Below, piece by piece: positions 22,747 to 33,190 of a stretch of 64,000 nucleotides of DNA. Positions within the stretch are counted from its first letter, which is position 1. Each line of letters starts with the position of its first letter. Below the pieces are notes generated by a model. It searched no databases and was not told where the DNA came from. It was given only the letters and a program-made list of their open reading frames with translations. This stretch comes from Gari tellinella (taxonomy: Eukaryota > Mollusca > Bivalvia > Cardiida > Psammobiidae), in the NCBI GenBank assembly GCA_922989275.2, contig OV277861.1:18128540-18192539 (forward strand), in the 5' to 3' direction. The position numbers and the translations under genes were made by a program.

Positions 22747-24727
22747 CACACTGGTAAGACGTAACGTCGCCGACTGCTGTTCTACGTTCCCACTGCTGTA
22801 AAATCTACGCTATAACTGTGGAACAAAAATGGCTGCGCCCTTGATAAACAACGAGGTAAGGACAATGAAACGTTGTTTTTGAGAGTCTTTCTTTATAATA
22901 TCAAAAAAGGAGTAGTTGCACGGAATATCCCGGTTATATGTGCATGCTCCGGCGTTGTGATCTCGTTGGATACTCGCTTAGTTAAGACGTTTAACTCGAT
23001 AAAGTTGCGACAGATACCGGATTTCTTGAACATTTACGTGTGAAGAACTCCGAAAAAGCTTCGTAAAGCTGGTGTATTAGAGATTCTGCAATATTATCCA
23101 AACCAAAACACTCCCTGATGGACAGTATTGATAAATTGATATAAAAATGTCCCCTTTACGTGAATATAAAAACTTTATAGGTTAAATTTCAAATACAACG
23201 TTCCTCCATGCCGGACACGATACAACGTTCAGACTGCAGGGTAAAAATGCATCGAGCTAATACTATACGTATACGCGACTGTGCTCTCACTTACAAGACA
23301 GTTGAAGACATACCTTCAGTAGTGTGTACCTATAGACCTTTGTAGTGTATATTTTTAGACAACCTCCCGGGTAACACTTTACAATGAACTTATAATCGTG
23401 GAATTAGGGCATGCATACAAGTGTTTTAAAGCGATCTTGCGAGGCAACTTGCATAACATATACTCATACTTAAAAGCAGGCCCGGCAAAGTATGTCTATG
23501 TAATTAATACCTGTTCTGTTAGTTGGTTAACCCTTTCGGCGCCGTAGTCGCATAAAGTAGACTTTAGACAAGTGATCCCTTAGTGTCACCTCTGCCATCA
23601 GCAGGTGACAAAACAGTATGTACAATATAAACCAAAATGTCTTGTTACAACATCTCTGAAAGTTCAATAATGTGCACACGGTACAGATGTAATGTTTTCA
23701 AAACATAGCCATATATTTCAAAAGGGCATTTTTCCTTTATGTTTGCTGTGCAAAAAATGGACATTTGTCCACATTAGATAATTATTTAACATGCGAGGAT
23801 TAAGAAGAGAGCCCCTGAGATATCGGAAGTACAGTTTTTTGTACAGTAAATTTCCATTTCCAAATGGCCCACCTCCCCTATCTGGTGTGTTTGGCTTCCT
23901 CTCGTTTAGGCATGAATCCCCCGAATGGTAACTAAAACCGTTCTGGTTCCGCACATTTATGAACAAAATGCCCTTTTCGAGTGCATCTATCGGTGCCTTT
24001 GACAAAGCGAATGCATACGTAGAATAGACCACACCAATCAATATTTGATTATTTGCTAAATATATGCATATAGCCATGTAGATTTCAAATTTTCACAGCA
24101 ATCAGAATCAAAGCGTTCCTAAAATATACGCTACAACTATAGGTACACACTACTGAAGGTATGTCTTCAACTGTCTTGTAAGCGAGAGCACAGTCGCGTA
24201 TACGTATAGTATTAGCTCGATGCATTTTTTACCCTGCAGTCTGAACGTTGTATCGTGTCCGGCATGGAGGAACGTTGTATTTGAAATTTAACCTATAAAG
24301 TTTTTATATTCACGTGAAGGGGACATTTTTATATCAATTTATCAATACTGTCCATCAGGGAGTGTTTTGGTTTGGATAATATTGCAGAATCTCTAATACA
24401 CCAGCTTTACGAAGCTTTTTCGGAGTTCTTCACACGTAAATGTTCAAGAAATCCGGTATCTGTCGCAACTTTATCGAGTTAAACGTCTTAACTAAGCGAG
24501 TATCCAACGAGATCACAACGCCGGAGCATGCACATATAACCGGGATATTCCGTGCAACTACTCCTTTTTTGATATTATAAAGAAAAGACTCTCAAAAACA
24601 ACGTTTCATTGTCCTTACCTCGTTGTTTATCAAGGGCGCGGCCATTTTTGTTCCACAGTTATAGCGTAGATTTTACAGCAGTGGGAACGTAGAACAGCAG
24701 TCGGCGACGTTACGTCTTACCAGTGTG
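22747..24727. mobile_element. Long-TIR DNA transposon, 1,981 bp
   Basis: Inverted arms of about 610 bp (22747-23359 and 24117-24727) begin CACACTGGTAAGACGTAACG and are nearly identical. TTTAT flanks both sides (22742-22746, 24728-24732), a perfect 5-bp duplication. The 757-bp centre has a 119-codon minus-strand frame (23718-24077) without a recognised domain. Arm identity implies recent activity or arm conversion. I cannot assign a superfamily; foldback-like organisation is possible. Confidence 0.85.
22829..22855 (+). other. Exon-like start codon plus splice donor in the TIR arm
   Basis: AAAATGG start context, nine codons (M-A-P-L-I-N-N-E follows the ATG) and then GTAAGG. The mirrored copy in the right arm (24619-24645, minus strand) differs only by a synonymous GCT/GCC change. 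It may be the first exon of a captured host gene or of a lost transposase gene; the next exon was not found. Confidence 0.35.
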
Positions 24728-24794
24728 TTTATGTAAACTTGCTTGCTAAAAAAGTTTTGTCAAAATTGGCTTTTCGAATCTGAAGTTATAATCT

Positions 24795-24880
24795 AGCTTC
24801 ACTTTCAACCTGCTTTAAGGTGACCAATTGAAGCAGATTGAAAGTAAAGCAGAATACGTCTTTACTTTCAGCCTGCTTTA
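24795..24880. repeat. Family C hairpin fragment used as insertion site
   Basis: Two right-arm-like pieces (TTCACTTTCAACCTGCTTTA, CAGCCTGCTTTAA) surround a decayed hairpin; it ends exactly at the TTAA where the next family C copy starts. Confidence 0.65.
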
Positions 24881-25132
24881 ACCAATTACCCCATAAATAC
24901 GATTTTTACTTCTTTAATTTATTCATCCAATGACGAAAATAGTTCCACCTTAATACACTCATGAATGTATATCATAAGAAAAAATGTTCTATTATCTATA
25001 AGATTGTAGCTTAAAGCAGGCTGAAAGTAAATCAGAATGCGCCTTTAGGCGCATTCTGCATTACTTTCAACCTGCTTTAAGTGGTTACCTAATCTTCAAA
25101 TCTAGAAACAGGCTATGGGGTAAAGGGGTTAA
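24878..25132. mobile_element. Family C MITE
   Basis: TTAA at both ends; CCAATTACCCCATAAATACG and TATGGGGTAAAGGGG. H3 hairpin 25010-25081 nearly perfect (GCGCCTTTAGGCGC apex). It sits in the TTAA of an older H3 hairpin. Confidence 0.85.
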
Positions 25133-25590
25133 TAGATATTTAAATTAGACATCCTTCATTGAAGCAAAATATTAAAATCACAGACTGAAAACTGCCATTT
25201 AATGACATTTCATTTGTCATGAGCCCGCTATAGTCGCCCGGTCTTACCCCCCCTATACAGCCAAATGTCACCACAGTTTTAATTCTGTCACCCCGTGTAA
25301 TTCCACAACTCAATAAGCAGTCCTCTTGGAATTAAAAGATTAAAATCATGACGTAGCTCCATTTTCAATATCAACGCATATTATAAATGAGGTAGGGACA
25401 GACAAAAGATATTGAAAAGCTATTTCAAAATTGATTCATCACGACTTGAGTGGTTAATCCAAATTAAATGCCTGCTAGAACCGGGCTCTTCACTGTTTTG
25501 TTTCATTGGCAAATAATTAATGTGGGGCTATAATACAGGTCACAGAGTATCAACCCTTGTCCCGAATGTCAACACTTTACTTAGAACTGG
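25133..25590. other. Low-repeat stretch
   Basis: Balanced sequence ('GAGCCCGCTATAGTCGCCCG'); no coding frame or RNA recognised. Confidence 0.35.
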
Positions 25591-25655
25591 CAAACAGTTT
25601 GGATCCTGATCAGACGCAAAGTTACTCAGTGTATGATCATGATCAAACCTGTTTG
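25591..25655. repeat. Decayed H1 hairpin (family A)
   Basis: Perfect left arm to GATCAGACG; the right arm has substitutions (GTATGATCATGATCAAACC). Confidence 0.65.
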
Positions 25656-25843
25656 ATACTTGTTTTCAAATTTCTTAAAATGAAGAAAACATAAGTTCAA
25701 ATTTCATAAAATTTTACATAAAAGTACAGTTTTTTCTTTTAACCTTTATCATGCTATGTGTGACTTAGCTAGCACTTGGAATCAGTCTGGCTTTGAAATC
25801 AGGAAATGTAACTGTACATGTATGTCACCCGACATCCCAGGCC

Positions 25844-25971
25844 CCAAGGTTATAAAGAGTTGAGTCTGGGCTAGTTCTCAAGCATTTGATTGGTCAGATT
25901 TGAGCAAAAGCTCAAATCTGACCAATCAAATGCTTGAGAACGACCTCAGACTCAATTCTTTACAATCTTGG
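25844..25971. repeat. Near-perfect 128-bp palindrome
   Basis: Arms of about 60 bp, CCAAGGTTATAAAGAGTTGA to TCAATTCTTTACAATCTTGG, pair almost fully round an AAAA apex. The inner 37 bp per arm (from GTTCTCAAGC inward) are perfect. It is not related to H1-H5. Confidence 0.85.
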
Positions 25972-26232
25972 ACCCTGATCAACAAGGTGATTAAGCCTGA
26001 AATGAGATTTTAACCTGGGACTTGCTTCACTCTGTCCAAAGTTTCAACTGCTTAGGGCATCTTCATCATACCAACAGTAACTGAACCAGATTGAGACACT
26101 TATTAGAGTCCCACATTAGTATTTCTACACATGTATGCAAAAAAAATATTTAGATAAGTCAAAAATTATTTAGTGGGTATAACCCCTTTCTCCACATACC
26201 GTAAGCACCATAGGATGCAACAACTGCCATGA

Positions 26233-26488
26233 CAGGGCTGCCATTTCTCCGGATTTTTCCGAAGTTTTTGGATTTTTATCCTAGCAGATGGTAGCTTAAA
26301 ACAGGCTGAAAGTAAAGCAGAATGCGCCTTGAGGCGCATTCTGCTTTACTTTCAACCTGTTTTAAGCAGTCATGTGTCTTCAAAACTAGAAACAGACTAT
26401 GGGGTAAAGGTAGGATTAGTCAAATCGCGTATGAGAATTTAAAAATTTGAAATCTTAGGATTTTTATATCAAACTTATGGCAGCCCTG
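26233..26488. mobile_element. Family H MITE with 6-bp target duplication and H3 hairpin
   Basis: CCATGA at 26227-26232 and 26489-26494. Ends CAGGGCTGCCAT and ATGGCAGCCCTG. The core is the H3 hairpin (26295-26366) with adjoining family C sequence (TAGCAGATGGTAGC), so a TTAA-family module is carried by an element with different ends. Confidence 0.85.
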
Positions 26489-26534
26489 CCATGACAATTG
26501 CCCTCAAATGAGAATGTATTAATGGTTTTAAATG

Positions 26535-26674
26535 AAGGCGGCAGCTTAAAGCAAAATGAAAGTAGAAAGCTCCTGAGTAAGCTTTTTGCTTGAACTTCAT
26601 ATTTCAGGAGTTTTCTGCTTTACTTTTATCTTGCTTAAGCTTTCATCTTGCTTTAAGCATTTCACCTGCCTTAA
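26535..26674. repeat. Rearranged H4 hairpin
   Basis: GCAGCTTAAAGCAAAATGAA left arm and two partial right arms (TACTTTTATCTTGCTTAAGC, TTTCATCTTGCTTTAAGC). Its CACCTGCCTTAA tail provides the TTAA used by the next element. Confidence 0.6.
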
Positions 26675-26930
26675 CCGTTTACACCATAGCCTGTTTCTCA
26701 TATTGACAACAGGTTATCATTTAAAGCAGGTTGAAAGTAAAGCAGAATGAGCCTTAAGGCACATTCTACTTTACTTTCAGTCTGATTTAAGCTAACATCA
26801 GTGCTAGGATATAGAAATAATTATTTGTTATGGTTCATTATTCATAGTGGCTGTATAAAATGGAAATATTTTCTTTAGTGGAGGAATGAACTAAAGGCAT
26901 AAAATGTATAATTATGTAATAATTGGTTGA
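26671..26930. mobile_element. Family C MITE
   Basis: TTAA + CCGTTTACACCATAGCC; right end TTATGTAATAATTGG-TTGA is decayed. H3 hairpin 26720-26790. Confidence 0.75.
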
Positions 26931-27168
26931 TTAACTCTTTATGGACCTGTTAAAAATATACCTATTACATTTGCAAACAGTGTAGATCTAGATCAGAGGG
27001 CTCCTATAGGAGCCCTCTGATTAGTGGTCTACGCTGTTTGACAATTTAGACCAGTATTTATCAAACTATCCAGAATTTCAAGTAGACTGGTTCATGTTTT
27101 GGTAATTACAAAGATCAACAAGGGAACCAAATAACCCACAAGAGTTACTTAGTGTTGGAAAGAGTTAA
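26931..27168. mobile_element. Family D MITE, reverse orientation
   Basis: TTAA at both ends; the right end reads CTTAGTGTTGGAAAGAG-TTAA. H2 hairpin 26974-27040 with CTCCTATAGGAG apex. It abuts the preceding family C copy. Confidence 0.8.
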
Positions 27169-27220
27169 CTTAGAATAACTAAAGATAGGTTGTTTGTGCT
27201 GCAAGCTATGGCTGGAAGAG

Positions 27221-27333
27221 TTAAAGGGTTCCACCATCCTCCACTGTGTTACGACTGTCAAAGAAATTTGCAGCTTTCACTCGTAGCTTCATGGCGCGTG
27301 TTCTAAGCAGCCTTTGGAAGCGTGAAACCACTT
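27221..27333 (-). CDS. Possible terminal coding exon, unrecognised
   Basis: Reading the minus strand, TTCATAG (acceptor-like) is followed by an open frame of about 37 codons ending in TAA; it includes the residues RFQRLLRTRAMKLRVKAANF. The segment is more GC-rich than its surroundings. The opposite strand is also open (27246-27500, 84 codons) and has a CAG/GTATAA donor-like site at 27345, so strand and reality are both uncertain. It could equally be a decayed gene fragment. Confidence 0.25.
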
Positions 27334-27500
27334 CTATGAACAGCAGGTATAAACTATTTCATTTCTACACTTTAGACCCTAAAATGGTTTGCCGGGGAGA
27401 ACCAGGGAGGCTTGGAGGGGTCTACCAATGTGATGTTTGCACTTCAGATGACAAATGTGTTAAAACCACTAAACCAGGATTCCAAAAAATGTCAACTTGA

Positions 27501-27808
27501 GATTAATGACCCCCAATACCACTTAACCCTTAGCACGAAACATTTTCATCATGCTTAAACAAACTTAAAATCTATTTCCTCAAATAAATTTCCTCAAAAT
27601 ATATATTGGTACATATAATTTTAAAAAATTAAATAATTTCAATTTTGAATATCTTATTTTTTATTTAATAAAGTGATTTTGCTTCAAAATGTTTTCGTTT
27701 GTTCATACAATAACCAGCAATTTAAAGTTTTTAAAAAATGTTGTTTTTTTAACCAAGAAACTGATAAAAGGATTCATGAACTTTAACTGAAGAGTATTCA
27801 GTTTCACA
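27501..27808. other. AT-rich stretch, nothing recognised
   Basis: Long A/T runs; no hairpin or frame of note. Confidence 0.4.
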
Positions 27809-27810
27809 TA

Positions 27811-28003
27811 CAGTCGAACTTCGATATCTCAAACTCGCTTAACTCAAACTATCCGATAGTTTGATACATGAACTGCATTATTCCATGCTCTGTAAGGAAG
27901 AACATACCCATATTTCAAAGTGAAAACGTGGCTAGGTCACGTTTTTACTTTGAAATACGGGTATGTTTGATTTAACCGAGTTTGAGATATCGAAGTTCGA
28001 CTG
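27811..28003. mobile_element. TA-flanked MITE with CAGTCGAACTTCG ends
   Basis: TA on both sides (27809-27810, 28004-28005). Inverted ends of about 27 bp start CAGTCGAACTTCGATATCTC. The internal hairpin 27901-27968 (AACATACCCATATTTCAAAG) differs from H1-H5. Tc1/mariner type by its ends. Confidence 0.85.
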
Positions 28004-28261
28004 TATTGGATCATCTTAAAGTAATAATTAACATGTTATGACTGCTAATAGCCTATTAATAACTATTTACAAATAGCTATAGAACAAAACTAGCATGCAA
28101 TGAGGATCTAAACTCATTGATAATATAATGTCTTATATAATCTGAAGATTTAACAACTAATTTAAATGCAAAAAGCACACAACAATGTTGGAAGCAGAGA
28201 ATACTTTAGCATGTTAAAGGTTAAACTTAACTATGAGGAGACCAACTATACAAATCCTTTG

Positions 28262-28327
28262 CAAACAGTGCAGACCCTGATCAGAGGGCTCACTAAGGAG
28301 CCCTCTGATCAGGGTCTGCACTGTTTG
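28262..28327. repeat. H2 hairpin
   Basis: Arms CAAACAGTGCAGACCCTGAT / ATCAGGGTCTGCACTGTTTG pair perfectly; the C-G at position 10 replaces the T-A or A-T of other copies. Element ends not resolved. Confidence 0.75.
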
Positions 28328-28441
28328 TCATATCGTAAATTATTTTTTAGACTAAAGTCACCATGTGTCAGATTAAACTTGCCATTTATTTGAAAATGAA
28401 AGAGACTATTTGTAAATTCAGAGTTGTAAGGGATGTTTGTT

Positions 28442-28655
28442 GTAACCGTTACCCTGCCATAACGTCATCTGCTATAAATATGTCACGAAAATTTTGTATA
28501 AAAATTATTAAGTTCTAATTAACTGATTATTTTAAAGAAACCAAACAGTTTGGATGCTGATCAGATTCCAAGTTACTCAGTGTCTGAAAATCAGGTTCCA
28601 AACTGTTTTCAAATACAAATCAACGAAGTCTTATAATTGGCATGGAAAGGGATAA
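28442..28655. mobile_element. Family A variant MITE
   Basis: Ends CCGTTACCCTGCCATAACG and GGCATGGAAAGGG. Hairpin 28542-28607 has several unpaired changes. Confidence 0.6.
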
Positions 28656-29264
28656 AACATAGGCAACAGCGAGTAATTATACGCCCCGGCGTACCAACTT
28701 GCAAACAGATTTCTGTTACAAGAAACTTAATTGTGGAAACACAACCATTTATCACAGACTCCGGTCTCCACAGTAAATGAAGATTACGGCACCGCTGCTT
28801 CGATGACATCACTGTCCTAATGCGATTGAGGTGCATGATGGGACAGGTTTTAATGATGTAAGCTGCGATTGTGGCTAATCAAAGACGAAGGAACTCTTAG
28901 CACCCGTAACACAGCAAAACGACTACACTTTCTTCGGAATGTCTCTGCTCTTTTAGTCCCTTAGAATGTTATACTGGTATTTACTTCAAGAAAAGATTAC
29001 TGGAAGGAATTTAGATTTGTTTAATTTGTATTCGTATTTAATTGAACAGTTTTCTGTGAGAGTGTCAAATAGATTTTGATTAGACTTCAGTGATTTATGT
29101 ATCTGATCTTGATCTAAACTACACGCTTCACACATGCATGTCAATGTAAAGGTAAACCCATTATTCTGCTAATCAGCTTATGCTATAAAAATTATTAATA
29201 TCTTTATAAATACTCAAATTAATTCTTTTATAATCGTTTATAAATGAAACTTGAATATAAATGC
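28656..29264. other. Low-repeat stretch, possible regulatory or exonic DNA
   Basis: Relatively GC-rich 28670-28900 contains GATGACATCACTG (a CRE-like half palindrome) and a 75-codon minus-strand frame (28609-28836) with no recognised domain. Confidence 0.3.
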
Positions 29265-29329
29265 CAAACAGTTTGGATCCTGATCAGACGCCGAGTTACT
29301 CGGCGTCTGATCAGGATCCAAACTATTTG
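29265..29329. repeat. H1 hairpin, almost perfect
   Basis: CAAACAGTTTGGATCCTGAT with GACGCCGAGTTACTCGGCGTC tip; single change near the outer right end (CTATTTG). Family A ends are only faintly visible. Confidence 0.8.
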
Positions 29330-29379
29330 CAAATGTAATTCTAATCGCACATAGCAAGGTACGGGTGAATAAAAAATAA

Positions 29380-29940
29380 CAATATTACAAGTGCTAAGAG
29401 CATAAAAATCACTTTTTTTTCTTGCACTGCATTAATCAAACATCTGATACGTAGTGTGGAAATTCGGGGAAGCGCAGCTGTTAAGTTCCTACTTCCGACA
29501 ATGAAGGGGCATTATTGTATCGCATCACAAGGAAATCCAAAATAAATTAAACTTGATGAAAAAGGGTTCACTTAACTGTTTAAGCATCAATACCCATTGC
29601 TACAATTTAATCAACTCTTCGATTATGACTGCTTCTTTGTTTCTGGGCGACAATGGGCTAGTCATTTTCACACACTATTGCATTATGGGAACGTCCACTG
29701 TGGCGGATACCTTGCACCTTGCGACTGAATAATTGATGCAGTGGCCACTATTCCCACACTGGTCACTATGATTAAACAATTCCGCTGACCACCATGGGAA
29801 TAATTAGTCATACTAATTGGCTGCTAATTGAGGAGAAAACAGTTGCGGAGATTTTCAGACAAAATTGTTGATGACATATTTTTCTTTCATTTTTAAGCAA
29901 GATGTCATTCCTTACATTCTTCATGAGCGAGCAATTCTGA
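29380..29940. other. Low-copy stretch, candidate conserved non-coding DNA
   Basis: No MITE for about 550 bp; balanced composition and several homeodomain-like cores (ATAATTAGTCATACTAATTG near 29800-29820, GCTAATTGAGG). No coding frame. Confidence 0.3.
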
Positions 29941-29943
29941 ATA

Positions 29944-30148
29944 CAGTAACACCTCAATATTACAACCACTTTTACAAGAATTATTAGTCACTTTAAAGAT
30001 TTATGGCAGCTTAAATCATGATGAAAGTAAAGCAGAAAGCTCCAAAGGAGCTTTCTGCTTTACTTTCATCATGATTTTAAGCATTTACAAATAGAAAATA
30101 GCATTAATAACTTTTCTTCTGATTGGTCAAAAAAGTAGGGTTCTACTG
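29944..30148. mobile_element. Family F MITE
   Basis: TA + CAGTAACACCTC left; GGGTTCTACTG right (TA changed to AA). H4 hairpin 30009-30082 is almost perfect round CTCCAAAGGAG. Confidence 0.75.
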
Positions 30149-30456
30149 AATTTTTACTGAGCCCTGATCTTGCTTCAGATTTCTGAGGGGTCTCAGAGGC
30201 CCTTTTAAGATGCCCTGATCCTTTTTCAATTAATCTGTTTAACTCCCTTGCACAATGACGTTCCACTCTCAGAGCCCTACTTTGCCGATTAAGCCGTAAA
30301 TACCGTTTGTCATTTAGGGACCCTTACTTTCTACAATAAGACTACCTTTTGATTAGTATTCCTTGGGAGTTTTACACCATTACAGGCCCTCTTGTCTCTG
30401 CTCTAAATAGCTCCGAAATCTCTAGATATCTTTCTACAATTTTCGAAAACTAAACC
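30149..30456. other. Stretch without a recognised feature
   Basis: A 65-codon minus-strand frame (30069-30266) starts in the H4 hairpin and has no recognised motif. Confidence 0.35.
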
Positions 30457-30646
30457 CAGGGCTCCAGATAAGGGGAGTATTTCAAAAACCAAAATCTTTT
30501 TTGTCTGCATTAAACCCTATGGTGTCACTACTCATTAGAATCGTCTCTCTGAGACGATTCTAATGAGTAGTTATACAATATGATTTGGCGCTGGTAGAAG
30601 GAGAAAATGTTGGATTTGTTCAGTTTACTCCTTATCTGGAGCCCTG
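30457..30646. mobile_element. Family G MITE
   Basis: CAGGGCTCCAGATAAG and CTTATCTGGAGCCCTG ends; flanks TAAACC / TAATAC match at only 4 of 6. H5 hairpin 30516-30582 with TCTCTCTGAGA tip. Confidence 0.8.
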
Positions 30647-30724
30647 TAATACCAATACAGCAAAACTTCTCTTGAGAGCTGGTCTTCTGCATTAATTAAA
30701 GAAATGCTTCAATTACAGTAAGTC

Positions 30725-30976
30725 TTAACCCTTTAACCCATAGCCTGTTTCTAGTATTTAAGATATGTGACCTATTAAAGCAGGCTGAAAGTAAAGCAGA
30801 ATGCGCCCTAAGGGCGCATTCTGCTTTACTTTCAGCCTGCATTTAGTTACTATCTGCTAGGATATAGAAAATATTTCTTATGGTACATATTTATGACAGT
30901 ATAAAATGGAACTATTTTTTTGGCGGATGAATGAAATGAATGCGCTAAAAGTCGCTTCTATAAGGGAAAGGGTTAA
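30725..30976. mobile_element. Family C MITE
   Basis: TTAA both ends; CCCTTTAACCCATAGCC and TATAAGGGAAAGGG. H3 hairpin 30774-30846 perfect through GCGCCCTAAGGGCGC, a paired variant of the usual GCGCCTTAAGGCGC. Confidence 0.85.
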
Positions 30977-30987
30977 AAGAAACGAGA

Positions 30988-31047
30988 GCAAATTATTGCA
31001 GGATAAAACAAATGCAACTTTCTGCATTACTTTATTCTGCATTAAGC
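30988..31047. repeat. Decayed H4 hairpin
   Basis: AAATTATTGCAGGATAAAAC / ACTTTATTCTGCATTAAG; tip deleted. Confidence 0.55.
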
Positions 31048-31150
31048 ACCCCCATCAAGTATCAAAAGTACCCTTGGTTGTTTGCTCAAGATGTTTGGTA
31101 ACGTTTTCCCAATCATAATAATTGCTTTTCATACTTCTATTTCAAATCTG

Positions 31151-31311
31151 TACTGCAAGTTCTGTACACAAATAAACTATCATGAATCATACAGTAAATT
31201 CATTCAGTATATGTGTGATTAGTATCATATATGGAAGGAATATTAAACAAAATTTACTATAAACGAATTTACTGTACGATTCATATGAATTATTTTAACA
31301 GAACTTGCAGT
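31151..31311. mobile_element. Inverted-repeat element
   Basis: Arms of about 48-52 bp: ACTGCAAGTTCTGT...GAATCATACAGTAAATTC against GAATTTACTGTACGATTC...ACAGAACTTGCAGT, separated by about 60 bp. A distinct small foldback family; no target duplication identified. Confidence 0.7.
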
Positions 31312-31657
31312 CTGATGAAAATTGTTGCACTTAAGTAAATGCACACACAACAAGGAAAGAAGGACAGTGTGTTGTCATAATATGCTTTTAGATTTAACTC
31401 TATTGTTAAGTTTTTGGCATTACAACATTCTACATTACCATATCATTATCTTTCTTTAGTTTCTTCGTAGTGTTGACACATATTTATATGGTAGTATTAT
31501 CTAATTCTATGGAGTGATTGTTGGTGAGGGATCTCAAGTATTAAAAGCAGACTGATATTTTACTACTGAAGGACTGTATGAGGCTATATTATATATACTA
31601 TATGCAAATTCTTGGAAACACGTCTACAACTTCAGTTTCAAGATACAGTCAAATCAT

Positions 31658-31851
31658 CAGAGCTCCAGATAAGGGGAGTATTTCAAAAACTTAAATCTTT
31701 ATTTCTGAATTAAACTCTATGATGTGACTACTTATTAGAATCGTCTCTTCGAGACAATTCTAATGAGTAGTCACACCATAGGATTTGGTGCTGAAACAAG
31801 CAAAAAAATGTTGAATTTTGTTCAGTTTACTCCCTCTTATCTGGAGCCCTG
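31658..31851. mobile_element. Family G MITE
   Basis: CAGAGCTCCAGATAAG / CTTATCTGGAGCCCTG; flanks AATCAT and AATCAG (5 of 6). H5 hairpin 31716-31782 with TCTCTTCGAGA tip. Confidence 0.85.
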
Positions 31852-32067
31852 AATCAGTTCAGATTGACAATTCAAAATAAGATGAATTGGCAGTCTTAAG
31901 ACTTTTTACATCTTAATCCGCCTTGATTTAAAAGCATGCAGTCATGCTTCCACAAATAATGGGTTGCTATAAGCTGACATTAGTCAGTACCAAGACATCT
32001 ATTAATGTCAAAGGTTACCAAGTCTGGATAGGTAACAGTCATTATTGTTGTAAACTGTATATCACAA

Positions 32068-32291
32068 TTAACCCTTCTCTGCAATAAGCAACTACATGTC
32101 CAGTTGACTTTGTAAACAGTTGGGTTCCAGAACAGACACCAAATAACTCAGCATCCAATCAGAATCCATTAATTGTTTGAGACTGGTAACAGTATTTTTC
32201 TTCAGCTGTACTGTGTTAAATAAAACTTTGTAATTATTAATATCACAGATGAAGATATGAAGGTGAACAATATCTTGGCAGAAAGTGTTAA
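32068..32291. mobile_element. Family A MITE, strongly decayed
   Basis: TTAA + CCCTTCTCTGCAATAAG and GGCAGAAAGTG-TTAA. Hairpin 32113-32179 retains the shape but has many mismatches. Confidence 0.55.
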
Positions 32292-32370
32292 AACAATGAA
32301 TTTGTGGTCAATGGATAAATGCTTCTCATGCAAATGACATATATGATTATATAGATTAATTCTTTTTTTT

Positions 32371-32440
32371 TCAAATGGTTTAGATCTGATTAAGATATTA
32401 AGTATGTAATATGGCATTTCCATCAGATCTAAACTGTTTG
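32371..32440. repeat. Decayed H1-like hairpin
   Basis: Outer arms CAAATGGTTTAGATCTGAT / ATCAGATCTAAACTGTTTG remain paired; the interior has drifted. Confidence 0.55.
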
Positions 32441-32901
32441 ACATAATATATTGTCTTCTCAAATTCATTGGGCAAAGAATATATTATGTTCAATTTCAGA
32501 CAAGTGGAATACAGTATTTTTCAAGAATAAAATCAAACTTGTTTAGAGTGAAACTCTTTAAAAAGAAAACTTGTCCAGCACAAGCAGGGTTAACATGATC
32601 AAAATCACGTTCATCAAATTACATGCGATAAAAAACGTTAAAGTTTGAATACAAATTAAGCCATATTAATTTAACTCAATGTTTAAGACACCTTGAGTGT
32701 AGGTAAAAGCCATTTACTCGTCTGCGTTAGGCTCAGTTACGACACAAAATGTTACGATTATGTCAGACACTAGCTTCAGGAAGGCGATAATGGATACAAA
32801 TTGCTTCAAGTGAAAGCGTTCAATTGGATTTAAAAACTAGCTCTTCAATCTTCTATCACTTGTACCTAATACATAGTACATGTGCTGGAGTATATCTTCA
32901 T

Positions 32902-33190
32902 TTAACCCTTCCCATGCTATCCCAGAGATCCAGATAATAGAGAATAAACTGAAACAAATCCAACATTTTCCTACTCTTTCAGCACCAAATCCTATGGTGT
33001 TACTACTCATCAGAATCTAATGAGTAGTAACACCATAGGGTTTAATGCTAAAATCAAGATTTTAGTTTTTGAAAAACTCCCCTTATCTGGAGCCCTGTAA
33101 TAACCATTTATAAAATGCTTTTGAAAACAGTGATGACCCAGACTAGACAGCTCCTAAAGGAGCTGTCTGATCTGGTTCTTCACTGTTCTA
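32902..33190. mobile_element. TTAA-type MITE with H2 hairpin, interrupted by family G
   Basis: TTAA + CCCTTCCCATGCTA is cut by a family G copy; beyond it lies the H2 hairpin 33124-33187 (GATGACCCAGACTAGACAGC arm, CTCCTAAAGGAG apex). The right end is not clear. Confidence 0.6.
32933..33097. mobile_element. Family G MITE with shortened hairpin
   Basis: CAGAGATCCAGATAATAG / CTTATCTGGAGCCCTG ends. H5 hairpin 32991-33039 has lost its tip, leaving ACTCATCAGAATCTAATGAG (an internal deletion at the apex). Confidence 0.75.

Larger units (their letters stand above)
22180..24790 (+). mobile_element. Tandem-core mollusc element split by a long-TIR transposon
   Basis: Modules with 'TTGACCTTGACCC' recur near 22273, 22453 and 22695, each followed by 'CTTGCTAGAT'-like sequence. 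The same module resumes after the insertion at 24733 ('GTAAACTTGCTTGCTAAA'). Class unknown. Confidence 0.55.

Noticed and set aside
23718..24077. A 119-codon minus-strand frame as the transposase of the long-TIR element
   Set aside because: Too short for a transposase and no catalytic motif seen. I report it only as an open frame.
32202..32468. An 88-codon minus-strand frame
   Set aside because: It spans family A sequence and a decayed hairpin; no domain recognised.
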